Part shown: positions 7,584 through 15,878 of the stretch, in pieces
Position numbering within the stretch: position 1 is the first letter of the stretch
Layout: the number at the start of each line of letters is the position of its first letter
Assembly (NCBI GenBank): GCA_049594615.1
Contig: JBMYJR010000032.1
Coordinates: forward strand, 1-33,661
From: CAXPZW01 sp049594615
GTDB taxonomy: Bacteria > Bacteroidota > Bacteroidia > Flavobacteriales_D > Sanyastnellaceae
Reading direction: 5' to 3'
Length of the DNA stretch: 33,661 bases
Position numbers and translations under genes: made by a program
The notes under the pieces: model-generated
What the model was told of the DNA's origin: nothing
Database searches by the model: none
Seen by the model: the letters and a program-made list of their open reading frames with translations, nothing else

Positions 7584-7829
7584 ATGGAATTGTTGACCAT
7601 TTTGCTCCAGGAAGCAGCTAACCAAGGTCTCGCCGGCATGGGTGCTGGTATCGCCGCAGTAGGTGCAGGTATCGGTATCGGCCGCATTGGCGGTAGCGCT
7701 ATGGAAGCCATGGCTCGTCAGCCAGAAGCTTCAGGTGACCTGCGTGCCAACATGATTGTTGCCGCTGCACTGGTAGAGGGTGCTGCTCTGTTCGGCATCA
7801 TTGTTTGTCTGCTCGTAGCTTTGGGCTAA
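7584..7829 (+). CDS. atpE: ATP synthase subunit c
   Basis: The 81-residue helical hairpin of the rotor ring has a glycine/alanine-rich first helix (GAGIAAVGAGIGIGR), the RQP loop (residues 45-47) and the ion-carrying glutamate E65 in LVEGAALFG. The Na+-binding pattern (Gln in helix 1, Ser/Thr after the Glu) is absent, so proton coupling is inferred. Confidence 0.96.
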   Translation: MELLTILLQEAANQGLAGMGAGIAAVGAGIGIGRIGGSAMEAMARQPEASGDLRANMIVAAALVEGAALFGIIVCLLVALG

Positions 7830-7851
7830 GCCCAGAAATCCATTTGTACAA

Positions 7852-8349
7852 ATGGGAGCGCTTCTCACACCGGCAGCCGGCGTAGTCATTTGGACTACGA
7901 TCGCGTTTCTGACCGTTCTGTTCATCCTTCGCAAGTTTGCGTGGAAACCCATCCTGAAAGGTCTCAAGGACCGGGAGGAATCCATCGACAATGCGTTGAG
8001 CGCCGCTGAGCGTGCACGCAACGAGATGGCCAACCTCCAGGCCGACAACGAGCGCCTGTTGCAGGAGGCCCGCGTAGAGCGTGATCGCATCCTCAAAGAG
8101 GCCCGCGACATGCGCGACGCGATGGTGAACGACGCCAAAGGCAAAGCACAGGAAGAGGCTGATCGCATGATCACCGCTGCCCGCGAAGCCATTGCGAACG
8201 AAAAGAACCGCGCCGTTGCCGAGTTGAAAAACCAAGTGGCCAACCTCTCGATTGAGATCGCGGAGAAGCTGGTGCGTCAGAACCTTTCTGGCGATGCAGC
8301 CAACCAAGAACTCGCCGAGAAATTGGCCGATGACGTGAAGCTCAACTAA
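7852..8349 (+). CDS. atpF: ATP synthase subunit b
   Basis: This is the peripheral stalk subunit, 165 residues. A single N-terminal TM (about 9-28) is followed by RKFAWKPI, the typical membrane-exit motif, and then a long charged coiled coil (LKDREESIDNALSAAERARNEM onward). It is 22 nt after atpE and 9 nt before atpH. Confidence 0.95.
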   Translation: MGALLTPAAGVVIWTTIAFLTVLFILRKFAWKPILKGLKDREESIDNALSAAERARNEMANLQADNERLLQEARVERDRILKEARDMRDAMVNDAKGKAQEEADRMITAAREAIANEKNRAVAELKNQVANLSIEIAEKLVRQNLSGDAANQELAEKLADDVKLN

Positions 8350-8358
8350 TCCCTTGGC

Positions 8359-8922
8359 ATGAAGTCAGGAAAAGCAGCCGTCCGATATGCGAAATCGCTG
8401 ATGACGTTGGCCCGTGAACAGGGCCAGCTCGACGCGGTGCAGCAGGACATGGAAGTCATTGCACAAACCGTCGGCGAAAGCCGCGATTTGGAATTGTTGC
8501 TCAAAAGCCCGGTGATCAAATCGGACAAGAAAGAGGACATTCTGAACGCGCTTTTCAAAGGCAAGGTGAGTGAGGTGTCCATGGCCTTTGTCGGCATCAT
8601 GGTTCGCAAGGGACGCGAGTACTTGCTCGCACAAGCTGCAAACGAAGTAGTGCGCATGGCCAAAGAGGCCAAGCATATCTACGAGGCCACGGTTACCAGC
8701 GCCGCACCACTGAACGACGCCACCCGCACCAAGGTGCGTGGGCTCGTCAACGGCATGGCTCCTGAGGGCGCCACGGTAGAGTTGGTCGAACACGTAAATC
8801 CGGACCTCATTGGAGGCTTCATCGTGCGCTACGGCGACCAGATGATCGATGCTTCGGTGCAAACGGGCATCCGTGCACTCAAGCGCGACTTCAGTGAGAA
8901 TCCATTTGTACCCGAGTTCTAA
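8359..8922 (+). CDS. atpH: ATP synthase subunit delta
   Basis: The 187-residue OSCP/delta protein has an N-terminal helical bundle (KAAVRYAKSLMTLAREQGQLD) and the C-terminal signature NPDLIGGFIVRYGDQMIDASV. It links the b stalk to the top of F1. An unusual 42-nt spacer with a hairpin follows before atpA. Confidence 0.95.
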   Translation: MKSGKAAVRYAKSLMTLAREQGQLDAVQQDMEVIAQTVGESRDLELLLKSPVIKSDKKEDILNALFKGKVSEVSMAFVGIMVRKGREYLLAQAANEVVRMAKEAKHIYEATVTSAAPLNDATRTKVRGLVNGMAPEGATVELVEHVNPDLIGGFIVRYGDQMIDASVQTGIRALKRDFSENPFVPEF

Positions 8923-8931
8923 CAAGACCCC

Positions 8932-8949
8932 GCTCGGCTCGGGCCGAGC
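8932..8949 (+). promoter_or_regulatory. Intercistronic hairpin between atpH and atpA
   Basis: GCTCGGC-TCGG-GCCGAGC makes a perfect 7-bp stem with a 4-nt loop and no T-tract. It ends 15 nt before the atpA ATG. An mRNA stability or processing element that sets the higher F1 subunit dosage is a plausible reading, not shown by sequence alone. Confidence 0.5.
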
Positions 8950-8964
8950 ACAATTCATATCAGC

Positions 8965-10542
8965 ATGGCTGAGATCAAACCAGCAGAAGTATCTGCCATC
9001 CTCCGCGAGCAACTCGCGGGCTTCAAGTCCGATGCAGAATTGCAAGAAGTGGGTACCGTACTCCAGGTGGGTGACGGTATTGCACGTATCTACGGACTGA
9101 CCAACGTACAGTCGGGCGAGCTGATCGAGTTTGAGACCGGTACCCGCGGTATCGTACTGAACCTCGAGGAGGACAACGTCGGTGCGGTATTGCTTGAAGC
9201 TTCCGGCGAATTGAAAGAAGGCGCCAGCGTAAAACGCACCGGCCGCATTGCTTCGATCAACGTCGGTGAAGGCATGCTGGGTCGCGTGGTCAACACCCTG
9301 GGTGAAGCGATCGACGGCAAAGGCCCGATCGAAGGCGAGACCTTTGAGATGCCTATCGAGCGTAAAGCACCAGGTGTCATCTACCGTCAACCGGTAAGCG
9401 AGCCACTCCAAACCGGAATCAAGGCCGTTGATGCAATGATTCCCATTGGCCGTGGCCAGCGTGAGCTCATCATCGGTGACCGCCAGACCGGTAAGACCAC
9501 CGTTGCGATCGACACCATCATCAACCAACGCGAATTCTACGAAGCCGGCGAGCCGGTGTTCTGCATCTACGTGGCGGTTGGTCAAAAAGGCTCAACGGTA
9601 GCCAACGTGGTAAAGACCCTTGAAGAGGCCGGCGCTATGGATTACACCGTAGTGGTTGCTGCAACCGCCTCTGAGCCAGCACCGCTGCAGTTCTACGCAC
9701 CGTTTGCGGGTGCCGCCATCGGCGAGTACTTCCGTGACACCGGTCGTCCTGCACTGATTGTATACGATGACTTGTCTAAGCAAGCGGTAGCCTACCGTGA
9801 GGTATCTCTGCTGCTGCGTCGTCCTCCAGGCCGCGAGGCTTACCCGGGTGACGTATTCTACCTGCACTCGCGCCTGCTGGAGCGTGCAGCGAAAGTCATC
9901 AACTCTGACGAAATCGCAGCGAACATGAACGACCTGCCCGAAAGCCTCAAAGGCAAAGTGAAGGGCGGTGGTTCATTGACTGCACTGCCGATCATCGAAA
10001 CCCAAGCGGGTGACGTTTCGGCCTACATCCCGACCAACGTGATCTCGATCACCGATGGCCAGATCTTCCTCGAGTCCAACCTGTTCCTTTCCGGTGTGCG
10101 TCCTGCGATCAACGTAGGTATCTCGGTATCGCGTGTAGGGGGTTCGGCACAGATCAAGTCGATGAAGAAGGTTGCGGGTACCCTCAAGCTGGACCAAGCA
10201 CAATTCCGCGAGCTGGAAGCGTTTGCCAAGTTCGGTTCTGACCTCGATGACGCCACCATGGCCGTGCTCGAGAAGGGTAAGCGTAACGTAGAGATCCTCA
10301 AGCAAAACCTGAACTCACCGATGACCGTTGAGGACCAGGTAGCCATCATTTACTGTGGTACCAAGGGTCTCCTTCGTAAAGTACCGGTGAACAAGGTGAA
10401 GGAATTCGAAGTGGAGTTCATCGAGTACTTGAACGCCAACCACCGCGATGCCCTCGACTCGCTGAAGTCTGGTAAGCTCGAAAAGTCGGTGACCGACACC
10501 ATTGAAAAAGTATGTGCTGACCTGTCAGCCAAGTATGCATAA
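8965..10542 (+). CDS. atpA: ATP synthase subunit alpha
   Basis: The 525-residue regulatory nucleotide-binding subunit of F1 has an N-terminal beta-barrel, Walker A GDRQTGKT (171-178), the DDLSKQA segment and the alpha signature PAINVGISVSRVGGSAQ. Length is normal. Its TAA stop shares one base with the atpG start (TAATG). Confidence 0.97.
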   Translation: MAEIKPAEVSAILREQLAGFKSDAELQEVGTVLQVGDGIARIYGLTNVQSGELIEFETGTRGIVLNLEEDNVGAVLLEASGELKEGASVKRTGRIASINVGEGMLGRVVNTLGEAIDGKGPIEGETFEMPIERKAPGVIYRQPVSEPLQTGIKAVDAMIPIGRGQRELIIGDRQTGKTTVAIDTIINQREFYEAGEPVFCIYVAVGQKGSTVANVVKTLEEAGAMDYTVVVAATASEPAPLQFYAPFAGAAIGEYFRDTGRPALIVYDDLSKQAVAYREVSLLLRRPPGREAYPGDVFYLHSRLLERAAKVINSDEIAANMNDLPESLKGKVKGGGSLTALPIIETQAGDVSAYIPTNVISITDGQIFLESNLFLSGVRPAINVGISVSRVGGSAQIKSMKKVAGTLKLDQAQFRELEAFAKFGSDLDDATMAVLEKGKRNVEILKQNLNSPMTVEDQVAIIYCGTKGLLRKVPVNKVKEFEVEFIEYLNANHRDALDSLKSGKLEKSVTDTIEKVCADLSAKYA

Positions 10543-11414
10543 TGGCGAATCTGAAGGAAATCCGTAGTCGCATCACCTCGGTGGGCAGCACCATGCAGAT
10601 CACCTCTGCAATGAAAATGGTGTCTGCAGCCAAGTTGCGACGTGCTCAGGACGCCATCACACAGATGCGTCCTTACGCCGAAAAACTCCAAAGCATCCTC
10701 TCGAACGTTTCTTCGAGCTTGGACGCATCGGAGGGCGTGTACAGCGCCGAGCGTGAGGTCAAGCGCGTGTTGCTGGTAGCCGTGACGTCCAACCGTGGCC
10801 TCTGCGGAGCCTTCAACAACAACATCATCAAAGAGTGCCGTCGTCAAATGGAGGCGACCGGTGCGCAAGTAGAGGTGCTGAGCCTCGGTAAAAAGGCGAA
10901 CGATTACTACGCCAAAACCGAGCACTACACCACCGACGGCCACGACGCGTTGCCGTACACCATCTTCGATGATTTGACCTTCGACCGCATCTCGGGCATT
11001 GCCGAGGTGATCATGGGCCAGTTCGTGGACGGCAAGTACGACGAGGTGAAACTCGTATACAACCAGTTCAAGAACGCTGCTGTCCAGTTCGTACAAGCCG
11101 AGCCGTTTCTGCCGTTTGTGCCCGTGGCCTCAGCAGAGGAAACCAGCGCACCGGCCGAGTACATCTTCGAGCCCAACAAAGAGTTCATCGTGGAGGAGTT
11201 GATCCCCAAGGCACTCAAGTTGCAGCTCTTCAAGGCAGTACTCGACAGCCATGCTTCGGAACATGGCGCGCGCATGACGGCCATGCACCAAGCCACCGAG
11301 AATGCAACCGAGCTCCAAAAAGAGCTCAAACTGCAATACAACAAACTGCGTCAAGCGGCCATTACCAACGAGATCCTCGAGATTGTTGGTGGTGCCGAAG
11401 CGCTGAATGCATAG
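10542..11414 (+). CDS. atpG: ATP synthase subunit gamma
   Basis: This is the central-shaft subunit, 290 residues, with the conserved N-terminal coiled coil (MANLKEIRSRITSVGSTMQI) and the C-terminal helix rich in conserved residues (ARMTAMHQATENATE). The start overlaps the atpA stop by one base. It is the last gene of the operon: the beta (atpD) and epsilon (atpC) genes do not follow, in line with the split arrangement common in Bacteroidota. Confidence 0.96.
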   Translation: MANLKEIRSRITSVGSTMQITSAMKMVSAAKLRRAQDAITQMRPYAEKLQSILSNVSSSLDASEGVYSAEREVKRVLLVAVTSNRGLCGAFNNNIIKECRRQMEATGAQVEVLSLGKKANDYYAKTEHYTTDGHDALPYTIFDDLTFDRISGIAEVIMGQFVDGKYDEVKLVYNQFKNAAVQFVQAEPFLPFVPVASAEETSAPAEYIFEPNKEFIVEELIPKALKLQLFKAVLDSHASEHGARMTAMHQATENATELQKELKLQYNKLRQAAITNEILEIVGGAEALNA

Positions 11415-11435
11415 CGAAACTTCGGTTTCGAGCTC

Positions 11436-11463
11436 AGCCCCACCTCCCGGTGGGGCTTTTTTT
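11436..11463 (+). terminator. Terminator of the ATP synthase operon
   Basis: AGCCCCACC-TCCC-GGTGGGGCT (9-bp stem) followed by seven Ts, 22 nt after the atpG stop. Confidence 0.92.
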
Positions 11464-11465
11464 GT

Positions 11466-11494
11466 TTTGGGCCCTTGAGCATTGCGTACCTTGG
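11466..11494 (+). promoter_or_regulatory. Promoter of the histidine kinase gene
   Basis: TTTG (11466-11469), a 17-bp spacer and TACCTTGG (11487-11494, one mismatch to TAnnTTTG) begin right after the atp terminator. The predicted transcript starts at or very near the GTG at 11500. Confidence 0.5.
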
Positions 11495-11499
11495 ACCCC

Positions 11500-12969
11500 G
11501 TGGCGCGTAGCACCCCCATACAGCTGAGTTTGCGCACCCGCATCTACTTCACGATGCTGGCGCTCATCCTGATTTCCTTCGTGCTCACCGGGGTCACGGC
11601 CTTCTACAACTTCAAGTCCCAGAACCAGGAGTACAACGTGGAGCGCTTCCGACGGAAGGAGGGTGCGGTCCAGGAAAGCATGCGGTACTTTTTGCAGCAG
11701 CGTGGGGGCTACATCCCGCCCGATTCCATCCGCATGGTGTTCGACGACAAGATTTGCGAGCTCGCGGACGTGCACCGCATGGACATCCATCTCTTTGACC
11801 TGCGCGGAAACTTGCTGATTTCGTCTGTCCCTTTTAACAACACGGTCAGGGATGAGATTGAATACACGATTTTCAAGCAACTCACCTCGGGCAACACCCG
11901 CGCGGAGATAGAGAAGCAGGTCAACGGCATTCCGTCCATCCTGGCCTATTGGTACTTCACCGACGCACAGGGGCGCCAGATGGCCATCACCAACGTGCAA
12001 TACGACAAGACCGAGGTCAACCGCGAAGAGTTGAGCTCGTTCCTGTTGCAACTCACCCAGATTTATGTGGTGCTGTTTGTGGGTGCAGCCATCTTGGCCT
12101 ACTTCCTGAGCAACTACATCACCAAGAGCTTGCAGCACATTGGCAAGCGCATGCAACAAATCCGTGTTGATGGGCACAACGATCCGCTACAGTGGAGCAG
12201 TGATGACGAGATTGGCGCGCTGGTAAAGGAGTACAATCACATGCTGCAAAAGGTGGAGGATTCTGCCGCACAACTCGCCCGCTCGGAACGAGATGCGGCG
12301 TGGAGAGAAATGGCCAAGCAAGTGGCCCACGAGATCAAGAACCCCCTCACGCCGATGAAGCTGCGCATGCAACATTTGCAGCGCTCGTGGGAGGACGAAG
12401 CGCCTAATTTTGAAGAGCGCCTGAAGCAAACCGGCCAAACCCTCATCGAGCAAATTGACTCGTTGGCGCACATCGCCAGCGAGTTCTCCAACTTTGCCAA
12501 GATGCCCCGTGCGCAACGCGTGGAGGTGGACTTGGTAGCCATCCTCGAGCAAAGCAGCGACCTGTTTGCAGACAATGGCAATGTTACGGTCACGTTGCAC
12601 AACTTGGTGCAAGGCCCTGCGCATGTGATGGCCGACCGCGAGCAGATGAAACGGGTCTTTACCAACCTGATCAAGAATGCCGTGCAGGCCATGGTCGAGG
12701 ACCGTCCTGGGACCATAGACATCACCCTCACGCGCAAAGGTGACCACTACCACGTTGCTGTCGCCGACAACGGCAAGGGCATCGCCCCCGAGGATTACGA
12801 CCGCATTTTTGTACCCAATTTCACCACAAAGTCGAGGGGAATGGGCTTGGGTTTGGCCATGGTGAAGAACATTGTGACCTCATCGGGCGGGCACATCGGC
12901 TTCGAGAGCGAGCAAGGCAAGGGCACCCTGTTCACATTGGAACTTCCTGCAAATCAGGCAAAAACCTGA
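11500..12969 (+). CDS. Membrane sensor histidine kinase (HAMP-HisKA-HATPase)
   Basis: The protein of about 489 residues has TM1 (LALILISFVLTGVTAFY), a periplasmic sensor region of about 150 residues, TM2 (VVLFVGAAILAYFLSNYI) and a HAMP linker. The H-box is EMAKQVAHEIKNPLTPMKLR (phosphorylated His in VAHEIKNP), followed by N-box NLIKNAVQAM, G1 VADNGKGI and G2 GMGLGLAM. All catalytic boxes are intact, and the H-box style resembles NtrY-type kinases. The GTG at 11500 fits the promoter; a TTG at 11482 lies inside it. No response regulator is adjacent, so it is an orphan kinase. The ligand is unknown. Confidence 0.88.
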   Translation: MARSTPIQLSLRTRIYFTMLALILISFVLTGVTAFYNFKSQNQEYNVERFRRKEGAVQESMRYFLQQRGGYIPPDSIRMVFDDKICELADVHRMDIHLFDLRGNLLISSVPFNNTVRDEIEYTIFKQLTSGNTRAEIEKQVNGIPSILAYWYFTDAQGRQMAITNVQYDKTEVNREELSSFLLQLTQIYVVLFVGAAILAYFLSNYITKSLQHIGKRMQQIRVDGHNDPLQWSSDDEIGALVKEYNHMLQKVEDSAAQLARSERDAAWREMAKQVAHEIKNPLTPMKLRMQHLQRSWEDEAPNFEERLKQTGQTLIEQIDSLAHIASEFSNFAKMPRAQRVEVDLVAILEQSSDLFADNGNVTVTLHNLVQGPAHVMADREQMKRVFTNLIKNAVQAMVEDRPGTIDITLTRKGDHYHVAVADNGKGIAPEDYDRIFVPNFTTKSRGMGLGLAMVKNIVTSSGGHIGFESEQGKGTLFTLELPANQAKT

Positions 12970-13033
12970 TTTAGACACACTCGATTTGTTGAAAAGTCTG
13001 AGAACTGTCACATACCGTGGTGTTGGCTACAAA

Positions 13034-13041
13034 TACCTTTG
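13034..13041 (+). promoter_or_regulatory. -7 element of the outer-membrane protein gene
   Basis: TACCTTTG matches TAnnTTTG exactly and lies 19 nt before the ATG at 13061. A convincing -33 TTG at 17-23 bp is not seen. Confidence 0.55.
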
Positions 13042-13060
13042 GAGGCAAAATTTTTTAGCG

Positions 13061-13918
13061 ATGAAAAAGCAAGTTTTACTTTTTGTGCTTTGCGCAGTTT
13101 TCAGTTTAGGCGCCACCGCCCAGACATCATCAATGTCGTCAAAGAACGGCCATGAAATTCTACCGCAAGCCGGAGATTACAGCCTCTCGATGGATGCTGT
13201 TCCGGTGGTGAATTTTGCACTGAACGCCATGAATATCATGAGTGACAACGGTCAAGGAGCGCAAGCCCCGGGGTACGTCACAGGCTTTGATCAGGTCATT
13301 GTCGGAAAGCAATTTATTTCAGCTACCGAGGCGTACCGAGTGCGTGTAGGATTGGGTTTTGGCTCAAATGCGACGACAACCTACTACAACGACGGCAATG
13401 ATGCTGAGCAATCAGCTAAGTACAATTCATCTGCGATGAACGTTACCCTGGCCGTTGGTAAAGAAATGCGTCGTGGCCATAACCGTTTGCAAGGATACTA
13501 TGGGTATGAAGCGCTGTTGGGCCTGTCCTCAGTAAGCACTTCTTCAGAGTGGTCGGAATCACTTACTGCAGCAAATGATGCTGCACCTGTTACAGTTGGC
13601 GACTTCGATGGCGATGGAAATGAGGACTTCAACAACGACCCTCGAACTCTCAGCACTAGCTCAGGTATGCTCTTTGGTTTGGGAGCGCGCGCTTTCACGG
13701 GTGTTGAGTATTTCTTCGCACCGAAAATGTCCATTGGAGCCGAGTTTGGCTGGGGCGTTGGTTTCTCAGTACAGGGTCGCGGTTCTTCAGAGGTCGAAGC
13801 AATCAACGCTGATGGCAATGCAGAAACGACTGAAACTGACGGGGATGCAAGTAGCGGCGGATTTGGTTTTGGAGTAGACAATGCGAATGCTGCATTGATG
13901 ATCAACTTCCACTTCTAA
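13061..13918 (+). CDS. Outer-membrane beta-barrel protein, function unknown
   Basis: The 285-residue protein has a clear Sec signal (MKKQVLLFVLCAVFSLGATAQ). Alternating strands rich in Gly and aromatics follow, and it ends in INFHF, a terminal Phe typical of barrel proteins that use the BAM machinery. Two acidic inserts (FDGDGNEDFNNDP and a stretch around NADGNAETTETDGDA) are likely extracellular or periplasmic loops and look like Ca2+-binding Asp motifs. The DNA is visibly less G+C-rich, with more A/T-ending codons, than the flanking genes. Upstream in-frame TTG at 12986 is rejected because it would sit before the -7 element. Confidence 0.75.
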   Translation: MKKQVLLFVLCAVFSLGATAQTSSMSSKNGHEILPQAGDYSLSMDAVPVVNFALNAMNIMSDNGQGAQAPGYVTGFDQVIVGKQFISATEAYRVRVGLGFGSNATTTYYNDGNDAEQSAKYNSSAMNVTLAVGKEMRRGHNRLQGYYGYEALLGLSSVSTSSEWSESLTAANDAAPVTVGDFDGDGNEDFNNDPRTLSTSSGMLFGLGARAFTGVEYFFAPKMSIGAEFGWGVGFSVQGRGSSEVEAINADGNAETTETDGDASSGGFGFGVDNANAALMINFHF

Positions 13919-13942
13919 ACGGAAGTCGAAAGTATTAACAAA

Positions 13943-13969
13943 AGAGGGAGCACTGCTCCCTCTTTTTTT
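13943..13969. terminator. Bidirectional terminator between convergent genes
   Basis: AGAGGGAGC-ACT-GCTCCCTCT, a perfect 9-bp stem, is followed by seven Ts on the plus strand. On the minus strand it is followed by TTTTG. It serves the barrel protein (+) and probably the cyclase operon (-). Confidence 0.88.
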
Positions 13970-13974
13970 GTGCC

Positions 13975-14745
13975 CTAAAGTGGGCGGTAGAGCACCGGAC
14001 GCGATGGGGCTGCGTCGTTGCGGAACGGGGCCACCTGTAGGTTTAGCAGGTAAATGCCATCGGCAATGCTGTCGGGCGCGTAGATCAGCTCGGTGATGGT
14101 GCGGTGGTAATGCGGATCCTCGGGGTAGTTCCAAAACAGGTGGTGGCATTCGAGTAAGCCTTCGTCCAACTCCCGATCTACCGAGGGAAGATCAATCAAC
14201 ACATGCTCAAAACCTTGTTCTACGAGTTTGCGCATGGCATCCAGGTGCAAATAGGGCGGATTGGACCCACTGTATACCTGTGTACGTTTGGCGTCCGTAT
14301 TGGGTGCTGTACGGATGATAACGGCATTGGCTTTTCCATCGGGATTGAGGCCTTCGAGCTGGTGGGGCAACAGGATGCGGTCCCCGGCTTTACGGTAGCG
14401 GTCATCGGCGTCCAAGATGGCGGGCTTCACGGTGGTCAGTACCGCGCCAAACCAGAAGCGCTCCAAGTAATCGTTGAGGTAAAGGATGGGGTTGGAAATG
14501 TGCCCCACGCATTCGGTGTGGGTACCGTGCCCGTGCGGGTTGAGGTATACGTCGCGAAAGTTGACCTTGCCGCCCAGTTCGGTGCTGCCGGTGAATTGAT
14601 CGGTCATGACCGGCTCCATGCGGGGTGGATCCACGTACCACGCGCGGGGGTTGTCTTCGGCAGCGCGCAGCACCAGCGAAAGGTCCAGGGGTTGGTTCAG
14701 GTCAATGCGGTAGGTGTGCCCGCGGTCTTCGACAGTGGCGATCAT
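13975..14745 (-). CDS. Cyclase-family hydrolase (kynurenine formamidase-like)
   Basis: The 256-residue protein belongs to the cyclase family (PF04199), which includes bacterial kynurenine formamidase KynB and other zinc amidohydrolases. The metal motif HGHGTHTECVGH (H71 to about H82) corresponds to HxGTHxDxPxH, but has Glu in place of the Asp and lacks the Pro. Substrate is therefore uncertain: N-formylkynurenine is one possibility, and other cyclic amides or esters cannot be excluded. The start overlaps the hemW stop as ATGA, so it is likely translated from the M1-hemW-cyclase transcript. Confidence 0.82.
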   Translation of the reverse strand: MIATVEDRGHTYRIDLNQPLDLSLVLRAAEDNPRAWYVDPPRMEPVMTDQFTGSTELGGKVNFRDVYLNPHGHGTHTECVGHISNPILYLNDYLERFWFGAVLTTVKPAILDADDRYRKAGDRILLPHQLEGLNPDGKANAVIIRTAPNTDAKRTQVYSGSNPPYLHLDAMRKLVEQGFEHVLIDLPSVDRELDEGLLECHHLFWNYPEDPHYHRTITELIYAPDSIADGIYLLNLQVAPFRNDAAPSRPVLYRPL

Positions 14746-15875
14746 GATTCAAGTATAAACAAATCAGAAGCGATGCGGTCCGCATGAAAACGGGCGGGCT
14801 CGGTGAGGGTGAAGTGCGTGACGGTGAGCGTGCCCCACTCCTGTACTTCTAGTTTTTGAAGCAAGGGCAGAATGTCAGATTCAAAATCCACGAAGTCCAA
14901 GTCTTTCAACCACTCCAACGCAAGGCCTTGGGCAGTTCGCAGTTGGGTCATGATGCGTTCGTTGCACACGTCGCGTTCGGTGAGGTGTTCTTCTTCGATG
15001 GCCAGGGTTCCGGCCTCCAAGGCCTGCATGTACTGTGCATTGCTGGATACGTGCCAATAGCGGCGCTTGCCCTTGAACCCGTGCGCCGAGGGTCCGATGC
15101 CCACATACGCCTCGCCGCGCCAATAGGCGCTGTTGTGGCGCGAGTGCTGTCCGGGCAAGGCCCAATTGGACACTTCGTAATGCTGGTAACCAGCCGCCGC
15201 CAGCGCATTGCATAGCAGGCGGTAGTGCGCCTCGGCCACGTCGTCTTTGGGGACGGTCACTTGGCCGCCGGTAACTTGGTGATGCAACGCTGTGCCGGGC
15301 TCCACAGTCAAGCAGTAAGCGCTGATGTGCTGTGGGCGCTGGGCCACCAATGCGGCAATGTCTTGGCGCAGGATGTCTTCGGTCTGCCCGGGTTGGGCGT
15401 AGATCAAGTCGGCCGAAAACGCGTCAAACCCCGCTTTACGCGCCACTTCCAACGCCTGCAGCGCTTGCTCGGAGGAGTGCGAACGGTTCATGGCCGCCAG
15501 CAAAGCCGGGTCAAAGGTTTGGATGCCTATACTCAAACGGTCGATGCCTTGGTGCTTCCAGCTGGCCAGCGCAGCCTCGGTCAGGTCGTCCGGGTTGGCC
15601 TCCAAGCACCATTCAGCACCCGGGTCGATGGCAAAGTGGGAGCGCAGTGTGGCGGTGACCTTGCCCAACTGTTCGGGGTTCAACACACTTGGGGTGCCCC
15701 CGCCGAAGTATACGGTCTGAAACGAAGTATCCGACCAATCAGAGGCTTGCAGCATCATGTCTGCACAGAGCGCATCCACCATGCGGTCCACGGTTTTCAG
15801 GGTAGTGGAAAAATGAAAATCGCAGTAGTGGCAGGCTTGCCGGCAAAAGGGGATATGGAGGTAGATGCCAGCCAT
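14742..15875 (-). CDS. hemW: Radical SAM heme chaperone HemW
   Basis: The 377-residue protein has the CX3CX2C iron-sulfur motif (C11, C15, C18 in PFCRQACHYCDFHF), the SAM-binding GGGTPSVL and the coproporphyrinogen-oxidase-like fold. The short N-terminus before the cysteines and the total length fit HemW, a heme-insertion chaperone, and not HemN, which is longer at the N-terminus. It lies 3 nt after the M1 peptidase gene and overlaps the cyclase gene by 4 nt. Confidence 0.9.
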   Translation of the reverse strand: MAGIYLHIPFCRQACHYCDFHFSTTLKTVDRMVDALCADMMLQASDWSDTSFQTVYFGGGTPSVLNPEQLGKVTATLRSHFAIDPGAEWCLEANPDDLTEAALASWKHQGIDRLSIGIQTFDPALLAAMNRSHSSEQALQALEVARKAGFDAFSADLIYAQPGQTEDILRQDIAALVAQRPQHISAYCLTVEPGTALHHQVTGGQVTVPKDDVAEAHYRLLCNALAAAGYQHYEVSNWALPGQHSRHNSAYWRGEAYVGIGPSAHGFKGKRRYWHVSSNAQYMQALEAGTLAIEEEHLTERDVCNERIMTQLRTAQGLALEWLKDLDFVDFESDILPLLQKLEVQEWGTLTVTHFTLTEPARFHADRIASDLFILES

Positions 15876-15878
15876 GAC

